Shown here in pieces: positions 1-6,816 of a stretch of DNA of 64,000 nucleotides. Position 1 is the stretch's first letter. Every line of letters begins with the position of its first letter. The stretch covers positions 1 to 64,000 of the forward strand of contig JBEKBS010000007.1 in the NCBI GenBank assembly GCA_050015275.1. The letters are read 5' to 3'. The stretch is from DATKJS01 sp050015275 (GTDB lineage: Bacteria; Acidobacteriota; Aminicenantia; Aminicenantales; Saccharicenantaceae). Both the position numbers and the translations under genes were made by a program. A model generated the notes under the pieces. The model was not told the DNA's origin. It worked only from the letters and a program-made list of their open reading frames with translations, and did not search any database.

Positions 1-117
1 AAGGAGAAGTTTCCGCTGTATCTCAAGGAGATGGAATTTCGATATAATAATAGGAGGGATAGTATCTTCAACATGCTCGCTCAAAATCTCTGTGGTTCAG
101 TGTCAAATCGTTTATAA
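1..117 (+). mobile_element. IS1595-family (ISXO2-like) transposase, C-terminal end
   Basis: The first 38 codons are open from the window edge to a TAA stop. They encode a tail with the elements YLKEMEFRYNNR and FNMLAQ, which match the conserved end of the DDE domain in IS1595/ISXO2-type transposases, where the catalytic Glu region is followed by a F-R-Y/F-N-x-R motif. The 5' part lies outside the window, so it is unknown whether the transposase is intact. It is more AT-rich than the SOS genes that follow. Identification rests on the family motif alone. Confidence 0.6.
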
Positions 118-164
118 TTACCAAATTATAAATGAATGGAGCCGGAGAATCAAATCCCGGAGCC

Positions 165-232
165 CCGGGCGGGTGTCTAACCTCGGGAAGGGTCTAATCC
201 CTCTCGCCGACACCTCCCGGCCTTGAGCCGGC
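165..232 (+). other. Hairpin-rich spacer between transposase and lexA
   Basis: A long imperfect stem pairs 165-177 with 209-220 (arms ccggg and ggtgtc against gacacc and cccgg). It encloses a small hairpin at 189-202 (aggg/ccct). A second hairpin, ccggc-cttga-gccgg, follows at about 218-232, and two short T-runs come after it. This could be the IS end, a terminator for the transposase, or a decayed tRNA 3' half, since the inner hairpin resembles a T-arm without its TTCRA. No function is assigned. Confidence 0.35.
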
Positions 233-266
233 CGCGCATTTTTCTCGCTTTTTTCGATTTCCCCTC

Positions 267-295
267 TTGACAAAGGCCCTTTCCCGCATTATCTT
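267..295 (+). promoter_or_regulatory. lexA promoter
   Basis: A perfect TTGACA (267-272) lies 17 bp before TATCTT (290-295). The predicted transcription start is near 302, which leaves a leader of only about 10 nt before the chosen lexA start. The same -35, spacer and -10 combination occurs before the PLP enzyme at 12130. Confidence 0.7.
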
Positions 296-298
296 ATC

Positions 299-322
299 AA
301 TGGTGAACAAAATGGTAAACAA
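299..322 (+). promoter_or_regulatory. Candidate LexA operator: two 12-bp tandem repeats
   Basis: AATGGTGAACAA and AATGGTAAACAA stand head to tail with one mismatch, directly over the predicted +1 and the start codon. A repressor bound here would block its own promoter, as expected for LexA autoregulation. Read on the other strand, the repeats give GTTT-N8-GTTC, which is close to but not the same as the alpha-proteobacterial GTTC-N7-GTTC SOS box. The operator role is inferred. Confidence 0.45.
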
Positions 323-929
323 GCTGAGAAGGGAACTCACCCTCAAGCAGACGGCCGTCCTGCGGGCCGTCGAGGACTTTGTCCTCGAGCACGGCTACGC
401 CCCGACCGTCCGCGGCCTGGCCGCAGCGCTCCGGATGGCCAACCCCTCGGCCGTCTTCAAGCACCTCCAGAGCCTCGAGCGCAAGGGCTATCTCACCCGC
501 GAGGGAGGAGAGATCCGGGTGGCCGGCTTTCCGGCTCTCCTCGAGAGCCAGGTCAAGGTGCCGGTGGCCGGGCTCGTCCCGGCCGGCGGGCCGCGGGAGG
601 CCTTCGACGTCTCGGGCGAGGCCATGGACGTCCCTGCCTGGATGGTCGGCCGTCGGCGGGGCAACATCTTCTGCATCCGGGTGGACGGCAAGAGCATGAT
701 CGACGCCTATATCGACGACGGCGACCACGTTCTCCTCGAACGGACGAACACGGCCAGCTCGGGGGAGATGGTGGTGGCCATGCTCGGGGACGGGTCGGTG
801 ACCCTGAAGCGCCTGCGGCAGGACGACGGCCGGGTCTATCTCATGCCGGAGAATCCGGCCTTCCAGCCGATCGAGGCCGGGGATGCGAAGATCCTGGGCC
901 GAGTCGTCGGGGTGCTGCGGAAGTATTGA
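312..929 (+). CDS. lexA: LexA SOS repressor / S24 autoprotease
   Basis: A 205-residue repressor of the SOS response. An N-terminal winged-helix domain (about residues 5-70) is followed by an S24 peptidase domain. The self-cleavage site Ala86-Gly87 lies in VPVAGLVPAG. The catalytic dyad is Ser128 (DGKSM) and Lys166 (VTLKR), with spacing close to E. coli LexA (A84-G85, S119, K156). ATG at 312 was chosen because it gives the normal LexA N-terminal length and lies downstream of the predicted transcription start; ATG 300 and TTG 267 lie in or before the promoter. There is no Shine-Dalgarno sequence. It heads a cassette with two error-prone polymerase genes, 65 nt before the first, and probably controls them. 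Confidence 0.93.
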   Translation: MVNKLRRELTLKQTAVLRAVEDFVLEHGYAPTVRGLAAALRMANPSAVFKHLQSLERKGYLTREGGEIRVAGFPALLESQVKVPVAGLVPAGGPREAFDVSGEAMDVPAWMVGRRRGNIFCIRVDGKSMIDAYIDDGDHVLLERTNTASSGEMVVAMLGDGSVTLKRLRQDDGRVYLMPENPAFQPIEAGDAKILGRVVGVLRKY

Positions 930-994
930 GAAGGCCGCTGGCTCGCGGCTGAGTTCGAAAATTTAAAGCTCATGAGAATAAGAGGGAGGAGTAT

Positions 995-2224
995 GTGTTG
1001 TTGAATCGCCGGTACATCGTCCACGTCGACATCGACGCCTTTTTCGCCGCCGTCGAGGGCCTGCTCAACCCGGCCCTCAAGGGGCAGCCGGTCATTGTCG
1101 GCGGCCTGCCCCACGAGCGCGGCGTGGCCTCGACCTGCTCCTACGAGGCCCGCAAGTTCGGCGTCCACTCCGGCATGCCCCTCCGCAAGTGCCACCAGCT
1201 CTGCCCCCAGGGCGTCTTCGTCCGCGGCAGCTACCAGGTCTACCAGACCTTCTCCGAGCGCTTTTTCCGCGTCCTCCACACCTACACGCCCGACGTCGAA
1301 GAGGCGTCCCTCGACGAGGCCTACCTCGAGCTCACCCGCTGCGGCCATCTCTATCCGTCGTTCACGGAAGCGGCCCGGGCCATGAAGCGCCGGGTCGAGC
1401 GCGAGCTGGGCATCACGGTGTCGGTCGGCGCCGCCCCGAACAAGATCATGGCCAAGCTCGCGACCCGGAAGGCCAAGCCCGCCGGGTTCTTCGAGGTCGC
1501 GGCGGGCGAAGAGGAGGATTTCCTGCGCGGCCTCCCGATCGAGGCCCTGCCCGGCATCGGGCCCAAGGCCCAGGTCGTCCTGCGCCTGATGAACATCCAC
1601 AGGCTCGGCGAGCTGTGGGGCCTGCCGCGGGCGACTCTCCATTCCCTCTTCGGCGAGGGCGGCGAGGACATCTACCTCCAGTCGCGCGGCATCGACAGCC
1701 GGGCCCTCGTCACCCGCACGCTGCCGAAGTCGGTCTCGCGGGAGACGACCTTCCTCGAGGACCTCTGGGACCGGAAGATGCTCCTGGCCCACCTCTCCTA
1801 CCTCTGCGACCGCCTGACGCTCGGCCTGCGGGAGGACCGCCTCTACGCCCACGTCATCGAGGTCAAGGCCCGCTATTCGGACTTCCGGACCGAGATCAAG
1901 CGGCGGCTGGTCCTGACGCCCCTCCAGGAGATGGGGAAGATCTACAAGATCGCCGAGGAGCTGTTCCTGGAGCTCATCGAGGGGTCGCGGCTGGCCCTGC
2001 GGCTGGTCGGGGTCAAGGCCTCGGACCTCGTCCGGGTGCGGCCCCTGTCGCTCTTCGAGCCGTACTCGGAACGCCCCGAGCAGCTGGGCCGGGCCCTCGA
2101 CCGGGTGCGGGAGAAGTACGGGTTCGGGTCCGTGCTCACGGCCCGGGAGAAGATGCTCGATTCGATCTATGCCTTCGAGCCGCGGCGCGGCTACGTGCTA
2201 AAGACGGCGTCGCTGACGAAGTGA
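995..2224 (+). CDS. dinB: Y-family DNA polymerase IV (DinB)
   Basis: A 409-residue translesion polymerase. The catalytic residues are intact: Asp12/Asp14 in VDIDAFF, and Asp107-Glu108 in SLDEAY, where ImuB proteins are degenerate. A helix-hairpin-helix (LPGIGPKAQ) and a little-finger domain beginning near VSRETTF follow. The start is GTG at 995, with TTG at 998 or 1001 possible; GGGAGGA lies a few bases upstream, and an overlapping ATG at 993 runs into a stop at once. I see no C-terminal clamp-binding motif of the E. coli type. It sits between lexA and the DnaE2-type gene, in the place usually held by imuA-imuB, so it may be the partner polymerase of the DnaE2 protein. That pairing is inference. 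Confidence 0.9.
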   Translation: MLLNRRYIVHVDIDAFFAAVEGLLNPALKGQPVIVGGLPHERGVASTCSYEARKFGVHSGMPLRKCHQLCPQGVFVRGSYQVYQTFSERFFRVLHTYTPDVEEASLDEAYLELTRCGHLYPSFTEAARAMKRRVERELGITVSVGAAPNKIMAKLATRKAKPAGFFEVAAGEEEDFLRGLPIEALPGIGPKAQVVLRLMNIHRLGELWGLPRATLHSLFGEGGEDIYLQSRGIDSRALVTRTLPKSVSRETTFLEDLWDRKMLLAHLSYLCDRLTLGLREDRLYAHVIEVKARYSDFRTEIKRRLVLTPLQEMGKIYKIAEELFLELIEGSRLALRLVGVKASDLVRVRPLSLFEPYSERPEQLGRALDRVREKYGFGSVLTAREKMLDSIYAFEPRRGYVLKTASLTK

Positions 2225-2244
2225 GGGACGGAGGAAGAGAGCGC

Positions 2245-5145
2245 ATGTCCATCCCCCTCCGCATCCACTCCGTGTACAGCCGGGGAAAGGGGAGCGTCAC
2301 GCTCGAGGAGACCCTGGGTTGGGCCGGGCGGCGCCGGACCCCGGCGGCGGCCCTCACGGACCTCGGGAACCTCTACGGCTGGGGGAAGTGGAAGCGGGTG
2401 GCGGAGGCGGGCGGCTTCAAGCCCTTGTTCGGGTGCGAGCTCGAGGTCGCCGGCCGGCGGTTCGTTTTCCTGGTGAAGGGCCGCGAGGGCTACGGGAACC
2501 TGATGGAGATCTTCAACAGGAAAGAGATCCGTGATGCCTCCGGCTTGATCGTGATCTACGTGCCCGAGGGAAACGGGGGAGGAGCGGGCGCGAAAAGCGA
2601 TGCGGAGATGACCACCGGGCTTCTGGAAAAGGTCCCGCCGGGCGACCTCTACCTCGGGGCCGATTTTGCGAACTTCGAGCGGGTCATGGAAACGAAAGGC
2701 CTGCCCGTCGTCTGGGCCAACCCCCTGAAGTACGTCGCGAGCCCGGAGCGGCTCATCCTCCTCCGGGCCATCGAGGAGAAGATCCCCTATCCGCCCGAGC
2801 GCGACCGGCTCCTCTCCAGGGTCGGGATCTTTGGACCGGACCAGGAGGCCCTGGCCCTGCGCCGCTTCGGCGACGCCGCCCGGGAGGCCTTCAGCCGCAC
2901 CTCCGAGGTCGCCGAGAAGTGCGATTTCATCTTCGACGACATCATCCCCAGCCTCCCGGCCGACCTCTTCCCCCGGACATTGCGCGACGTCGTCATGGAG
3001 CGTCTCAAGACCGCGAAGAACCTGAGCTGGCCCGAGCGGCAGCGGGCCCGCGGAGAGCTCGACGTCGTCGAGAGCGCGGGTTTCGGCCCCTACTTCCTCG
3101 TCGTCCATGACGTCGTCGAGTTCGCCCGGCGACGGGGCATCCTCCACAACCTCCGGGGCTCCGGAGCGTCGTCCTTCCTGGCCTGGCTCCTCGGCGTCTC
3201 CCATGTCAACCCCATGGAGTTCGACCTCTACTTCGAACGCTTCCTCAACCGGGGCCGGCCCGACCCGCCGGACATCGACATCGACTTCGATTCGAGCCGC
3301 CGCGACGAAGTCCTGACCTACGTCCTCGAAACGTACGGCGCGGGGAAGACGGGCGCGGCCTATGTCTGCAGCCTCAAGAGCTTCGGGGCCCGGTCGGCGC
3401 TCTATGAGACGCTCCGGGCGTTCGGGGCGCCGCCCGAGGAGGCCCGGGGCCACAGCAAGCGGGTCCCGTATTTCGCGGAGCCCGAATCCCTGCGGACGGC
3501 CGCGCCGGCCCCCGGATTTCTCGAGGCCTGGAAGCTCGCCTCGGAGCTTCAGAATGTCTACCACGAGATCTCGCTCCACGTGGGTGGCGTCATCCTGACG
3601 CCCGGACCGGTCGATCGTCGCCTCCCGCTCGAAACGTCGGCCAAGGGCCTGCGGATGACCCACTTCGACAAGGACGCGGTCGAGGACCTGCGGCTGATCA
3701 AGCTCGACCTCCTCTCGGTCCGGGGCCTCGCGGCGATCTCCGGGACGAAGGCCAAGCTCCGGCTGCGGACGGTCCCGCCGGGAGACGCGAAGACCTACGC
3801 GGCGCTCCGGGCCGCGAGGACCGTCGGCTGTTTCCAGGTCGAGAGCCCGGCCATGATGAACCTCTTGCGGCGGATGAAGCCGGCGGACATTTTCGAGATC
3901 ACCCAGGCCCTGGCCCTTGTCCGGCCCGGCCCGACCGAGAGCGGGATGAAGGAGGCGCTGCTGCGGCGCCGGAGCGGGAGGGGAGCGGCGGCGGGCGGAC
4001 CCGGCGGCCCGGGGCCCGGCGACGACGCCTTCCTGGCCCGGATCCTGCCGGAGACGGGCGGAATCCTCCTCTACGAGGAACAGGTCATGCAGGTCGCCGA
4101 GCGCGTGGCCGGGATGCCTCCCGAGGAAGGGGACCTGTTGCGGCGGAGCCTGAAGAGGAAGGGCGGGGACGCCGCCCTCCGCGAAAAACTCTTCCGGGAG
4201 GCGGCCGAGCGGGGATATGCGGCCCCGGACGTCGAGCGCCTGTGGCGGACCATGGAGAAGTTCTCCTCCTACTCCTTCAATAAGGCCCACAGCGCCTCGT
4301 ACGCCCACATGGCCTACCAGGCCGTCTACCTCAAGGTCCACCATCCGGTGCCGTATTTCGCGGCCGTGCTGAACGCGGGCGGGGGATACTACGACTTCGC
4401 CGAGTACGTCGCCGAAGCCAAGCGGAACGGGATCCGGATCCTGGGGCCGGACGCCAACCGGAGCCTCTGCGCGTTCGAGGTGGAGGGCGGGCCGGAGGGG
4501 GAGGCGATCCGCGTCGGCCTCGGCTCCATCAAGGGGTTGGGGACGAAGACGATCGACCGGGTCATCGGGGAACGGACGAACGGAGGAGAGTACGCCTCGG
4601 TCGAGGATTTCCTGGCCCGGACGAAACCGACGAAAGCGGAGCTCCTGGCGCTCATCCGGGCGGGCGTCTTCGATTCGCTCGAGCCGCGGCGGACGCACCA
4701 GATCCTCCGCTACTTCCAGGGACTCGAGCACATGGAGGACGTCGCGGACGTGGCCCCGGACGAGAAGCGGCGGATGCTCTACGAATCGCTGGGCTTCGTC
4801 CCGGACGGGTATGAGCTCGATCTCTACGAAGGCCAGCGGCCGGACCTGCGCATCACGGACCTCAAGGGCTGCGCCGGGACGATGGTCGAGCTCGTCGTCC
4901 GGGTCGTGGACGCCCGCCAGAGAGTGACGCACGGGGCCAACGGTGACGGGGACAGCCGGGCGAGGAGCGGCGGGCCGAAGTATTTTTATTTATTCGAAGA
5001 TGAAACGGGGCTCCTGGAGGGGATCGGCGAGAACAGGTGCGTGACGTACGGAACGCCGCCGGTCTGCCTCTTGCGGGGCGAGGTGCGGAAGGACGGCGAG
5101 GGCGTGGCCAAGATCTTCAACTGCTCCTTTTTGAAGGCATTTTAG
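2245..5145 (+). CDS. dnaE2: DnaE2-type error-prone DNA polymerase III alpha subunit
   Basis: A 966-residue C-family polymerase, shorter than replicative DnaE (about 1160). Order: PHP domain (1 to about 200), palm/fingers, helix-hairpin-helix, and a C-terminal OB fold (MVELVVRV to the end). The catalytic Asp triad is PDIDIDF (Asp343, 345, 347). Other conserved blocks are RGSGASSFLAWLLG, LYEEQVMQVAE and SFNKAHSASYAHMAYQ. The PHP start reads RIHSVYS, with only one His of the usual HxH, so PHP metal binding and proofreading are probably lost, as is normal for DnaE2. ATG 2245 follows GAGGAAGAG and lies 20 nt after the dinB stop; the reading frame stays open far upstream, but only as antisense-like shadow of dinB. 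Role: SOS-induced mutagenic bypass synthesis. Confidence 0.88.
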   Translation: MSIPLRIHSVYSRGKGSVTLEETLGWAGRRRTPAAALTDLGNLYGWGKWKRVAEAGGFKPLFGCELEVAGRRFVFLVKGREGYGNLMEIFNRKEIRDASGLIVIYVPEGNGGGAGAKSDAEMTTGLLEKVPPGDLYLGADFANFERVMETKGLPVVWANPLKYVASPERLILLRAIEEKIPYPPERDRLLSRVGIFGPDQEALALRRFGDAAREAFSRTSEVAEKCDFIFDDIIPSLPADLFPRTLRDVVMERLKTAKNLSWPERQRARGELDVVESAGFGPYFLVVHDVVEFARRRGILHNLRGSGASSFLAWLLGVSHVNPMEFDLYFERFLNRGRPDPPDIDIDFDSSRRDEVLTYVLETYGAGKTGAAYVCSLKSFGARSALYETLRAFGAPPEEARGHSKRVPYFAEPESLRTAAPAPGFLEAWKLASELQNVYHEISLHVGGVILTPGPVDRRLPLETSAKGLRMTHFDKDAVEDLRLIKLDLLSVRGLAAISGTKAKLRLRTVPPGDAKTYAALRAARTVGCFQVESPAMMNLLRRMKPADIFEITQALALVRPGPTESGMKEALLRRRSGRGAAAGGPGGPGPGDDAFLARILPETGGILLYEEQVMQVAERVAGMPPEEGDLLRRSLKRKGGDAALREKLFREAAERGYAAPDVERLWRTMEKFSSYSFNKAHSASYAHMAYQAVYLKVHHPVPYFAAVLNAGGGYYDFAEYVAEAKRNGIRILGPDANRSLCAFEVEGGPEGEAIRVGLGSIKGLGTKTIDRVIGERTNGGEYASVEDFLARTKPTKAELLALIRAGVFDSLEPRRTHQILRYFQGLEHMEDVADVAPDEKRRMLYESLGFVPDGYELDLYEGQRPDLRITDLKGCAGTMVELVVRVVDARQRVTHGANGDGDSRARSGGPKYFYLFEDETGLLEGIGENRCVTYGTPPVCLLRGEVRKDGEGVAKIFNCSFLKAF

Positions 5146-5203
5146 AGGATGCGGATGTGTTTACGAACTTCTTGGCACGAATTCGGCGATAGGCAGCGAA
5201 TTC

Positions 5204-5246
5204 GGTGACATGCTCGCTAATTCTCTGGAATTAGGTGCGTGTCACC
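5204..5246. repeat. Imperfect inverted repeat beginning GGTGAC and ending GTCACC
   Basis: The arms ggtgac...gctaattc and ggaattag...gtcacc form an imperfect hairpin of about 18 bp per arm. An 11-mer here (acatgctcgct) also occurs inside the transposase tail at 72-82. The GGTGAC/GTCACC ends resemble the element at 56890-56959. It is probably a REP-like or transposon-end remnant. Confidence 0.45.
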
Positions 5247-5283
5247 AGAATACGCACCAGGATTCGCCGATCGGAGGTGAAGG

Positions 5284-5508
5284 ATGAGCGGTTATCGTTT
5301 TTCGGTTCTCGTGGCCAGGGATATGAACGGGTGGGAAGCATATTGCCCGGACTTCCCGGACTGCCGGGCCCGGGGCTCGAGCTATGAGGACGCCGTCGCC
5401 AACCTCAAGGACCTCGTTCAGGTCCTCATCGAAGATGGGTTGGGGGATGACGAGACATTTGCCCGGGCTGAAGAGCTCTGCCTGACCGCCCTGAACTTGG
5501 CGCTCTAA
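5284..5508 (+). CDS. HicB-like antitoxin-family protein, orphan
   Basis: A 74-residue protein with the HicB partial-RNase-H fold pattern: a short first strand (YRFSVLVARDMNG), then WEAYCPDFPDCRARGSSYEDAVANL, which corresponds to the HicB 'y..~PDlpgc.t.Gdt.eeA..n' signature. GGAGGTGAAGG gives a strong ribosome-binding site. There is no HicA next to it and no C-terminal DNA-binding domain. The only toxin-like sequence nearby is the broken fragment downstream, which looks like the RelE/YoeB superfamily and not HicA. It may be a solitary HicB fold protein or one half of a decayed toxin-antitoxin pair. Confidence 0.75.
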   Translation: MSGYRFSVLVARDMNGWEAYCPDFPDCRARGSSYEDAVANLKDLVQVLIEDGLGDDETFARAEELCLTALNLAL

Positions 5509-5581
5509 GCGAGAGATTTCAGTTGACTTTCTGACAATTTCAGATGTCCTTGAACGTTCTTAGCTAGGGGGGCGATAAGGA

Positions 5582-5707
5582 GAACTCAGAGACTTGCGCT
5601 CCTTCAGGTCCACGGTCCAGGGGCAGCCGCGCCGCTTGATCTACAAACTCGAAGAAGATGCCGTCGTTTTATATTCCTTCGGGCCCCGGCACGGAAAATA
5701 CGGTTGA
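5582..5707 (+). pseudogene. RelE/YoeB-type toxin remnant (C-terminal part)
   Basis: In one frame this stretch reads RSTVQGQPRRLIYKLEED and then VVLYSFGPRHGKYG before a TGA. That resembles the end of RelE/YoeB toxins, where an R-R-x-x-x-x-x-RLVY segment is followed by a short acidic turn, a hydrophobic strand and a final G-H-Y. Upstream the frame is closed by TAA (5576) and TAG (5561), there is no start, and the N-terminal half is missing, so only debris remains. The HicB-like gene lies 73 nt upstream. Confidence 0.35.
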
Positions 5708-5749
5708 ATCAAGGGGCCCCCGAGGACAAGAAAGCCGCCGCGGCCGTGA

Positions 5750-5755
5750 TATAAT
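5750..5755 (+). promoter_or_regulatory. -10 element (TATAAT) of the LOG gene
   Basis: A perfect TATAAT ends 7 nt before the ATG at 5763, with no ribosome-binding site between, so the transcript would be essentially leaderless. No good -35 is visible at 16-18 bp. Confidence 0.5.
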
Positions 5756-5762
5756 GGGCTGC

Positions 5763-6800
5763 ATGACGGAACAAAAAGCCCCGCCGGTGTCCCCCTGGGC
5801 GGCGGCCCGCGACGCGGCCATCGGGGAATTCCTGGACCGGTTCGCCGACTCTCCCGATCGCGACCTCCTGGCCGAAATGATGGTGGCCATCACCCGCCTC
5901 GCCCGTGACGGGGCGGACCGGGGCGACCTCAAGCTCCTCAGTTCATCGTTCAAGGAGCTCCGGTATGCCTTCAAGGTCTTCGCTCCTTACGCGGGCATCC
6001 GCAAGGTCAGCATCTTCGGCTCGAGCCGGACGCCCCCCCGTCATCCGGACTATATCCAGGCGAACGAGTTCGCCCACCGCATGCGGATGCGGAGCTGGAT
6101 GGTTATCACGGGGGCCGGGGACGGGATCATGCGGGCCGGGCACGCCGGCGCCGGCCGGGCCGCGAGCTTCGGCGTCGCCATCCGCCTGCCCTTCGAACAG
6201 AAGACGAACACGATCATCGCCGAAGATCCCAAGCTCATCAATTTCAAGTATTTCTTCACCCGCAAGATCCTCTTCCTGAAGGAAGCTTCGGCCATCTGCC
6301 TCTTCCCCGGAGGGTTCGGCACCCATGATGAGGGCCTCGAGTCCCTGACCATGGTCCAGACGGGAAAGACGACCCTCATCCCGATCGTCCTCGTCGACGC
6401 CCCGGGTGGAACGTACTGGCAGCACTGGCGGACCTACGTCAAGGCGGAGCTCCTCCACAATGGGATGATCGACGAGGAGGACATGAACCTCTTCATGCTC
6501 ACCGACGACGTCGACGCGGCCGTGGAGGAGATCACGGGCTTTTACCGGCGTTTCCATTCGATGCGGTACGTGGGCGAGAGGCTCGTCCTTCGCCTGAGTT
6601 CGCTGCTCCCGGTCACGTCTCTCGAGAAGATCAACGACACCTATCGGGGCATCCTCACCTCTGGGCGGATCGAACAGTGTTCCGGGCCAGTCGAGGGCGA
6701 GCAGGACGAGTTTCCCGGGATGCCGAGGCTCGTTCTCGCGTTCAACCGGCGCGACGTCGGCAGGCTGCGCCTTCTTGTCAACGACGTCAACCGGGCCTGA
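5763..6800 (+). CDS. LOG-family (lysine decarboxylase-like Rossmann) protein
   Basis: A 345-residue member of the LOG/TIGR00730 family, whose characterised members are cytokinin-riboside-monophosphate phosphoribohydrolases or PpnN-like nucleotide 5'-monophosphate nucleosidases. The hallmark PGGFGTHDEGLE motif is present near the middle, preceded by the Rossmann segment VSIFGSSR and by VITGAGDGIMRAGHAGA. The N-terminal 85 residues and the C-terminal 100 residues after the core make it longer than plant LOG and nearer to PpnN-size proteins. ATG 5763 follows the -10 directly; the frame is open further upstream (5658, 5754), but those codons are in the toxin debris or inside the -10. Substrate unknown. 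Confidence 0.85.
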   Translation: MTEQKAPPVSPWAAARDAAIGEFLDRFADSPDRDLLAEMMVAITRLARDGADRGDLKLLSSSFKELRYAFKVFAPYAGIRKVSIFGSSRTPPRHPDYIQANEFAHRMRMRSWMVITGAGDGIMRAGHAGAGRAASFGVAIRLPFEQKTNTIIAEDPKLINFKYFFTRKILFLKEASAICLFPGGFGTHDEGLESLTMVQTGKTTLIPIVLVDAPGGTYWQHWRTYVKAELLHNGMIDEEDMNLFMLTDDVDAAVEEITGFYRRFHSMRYVGERLVLRLSSLLPVTSLEKINDTYRGILTSGRIEQCSGPVEGEQDEFPGMPRLVLAFNRRDVGRLRLLVNDVNRA

Positions 6801-6816
6801 AAGCCCCCGTTTCGGC

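Noticed and set aside
72..82. The 11-mer acatgctcgct shared by the transposase tail and the repeat at 5208-5218
   Set aside because: In the first case it is coding sequence, and a single shared 11-mer may be chance; kept only as a note.
1189..2244. Upstream extension of the DnaE2 frame
   Set aside because: It overlaps dinB completely in another frame and has Arg/Pro/Gly-rich shadow sequence; ATG 2245 has a ribosome-binding site.
2191..4932. 913-codon open frame on the minus strand opposite the DnaE2 gene
   Set aside because: It has no ribosome-binding site and an Arg/Glu/Asp/Gly-rich composition with no family motif; it is the mirror of a GC-rich coding strand.
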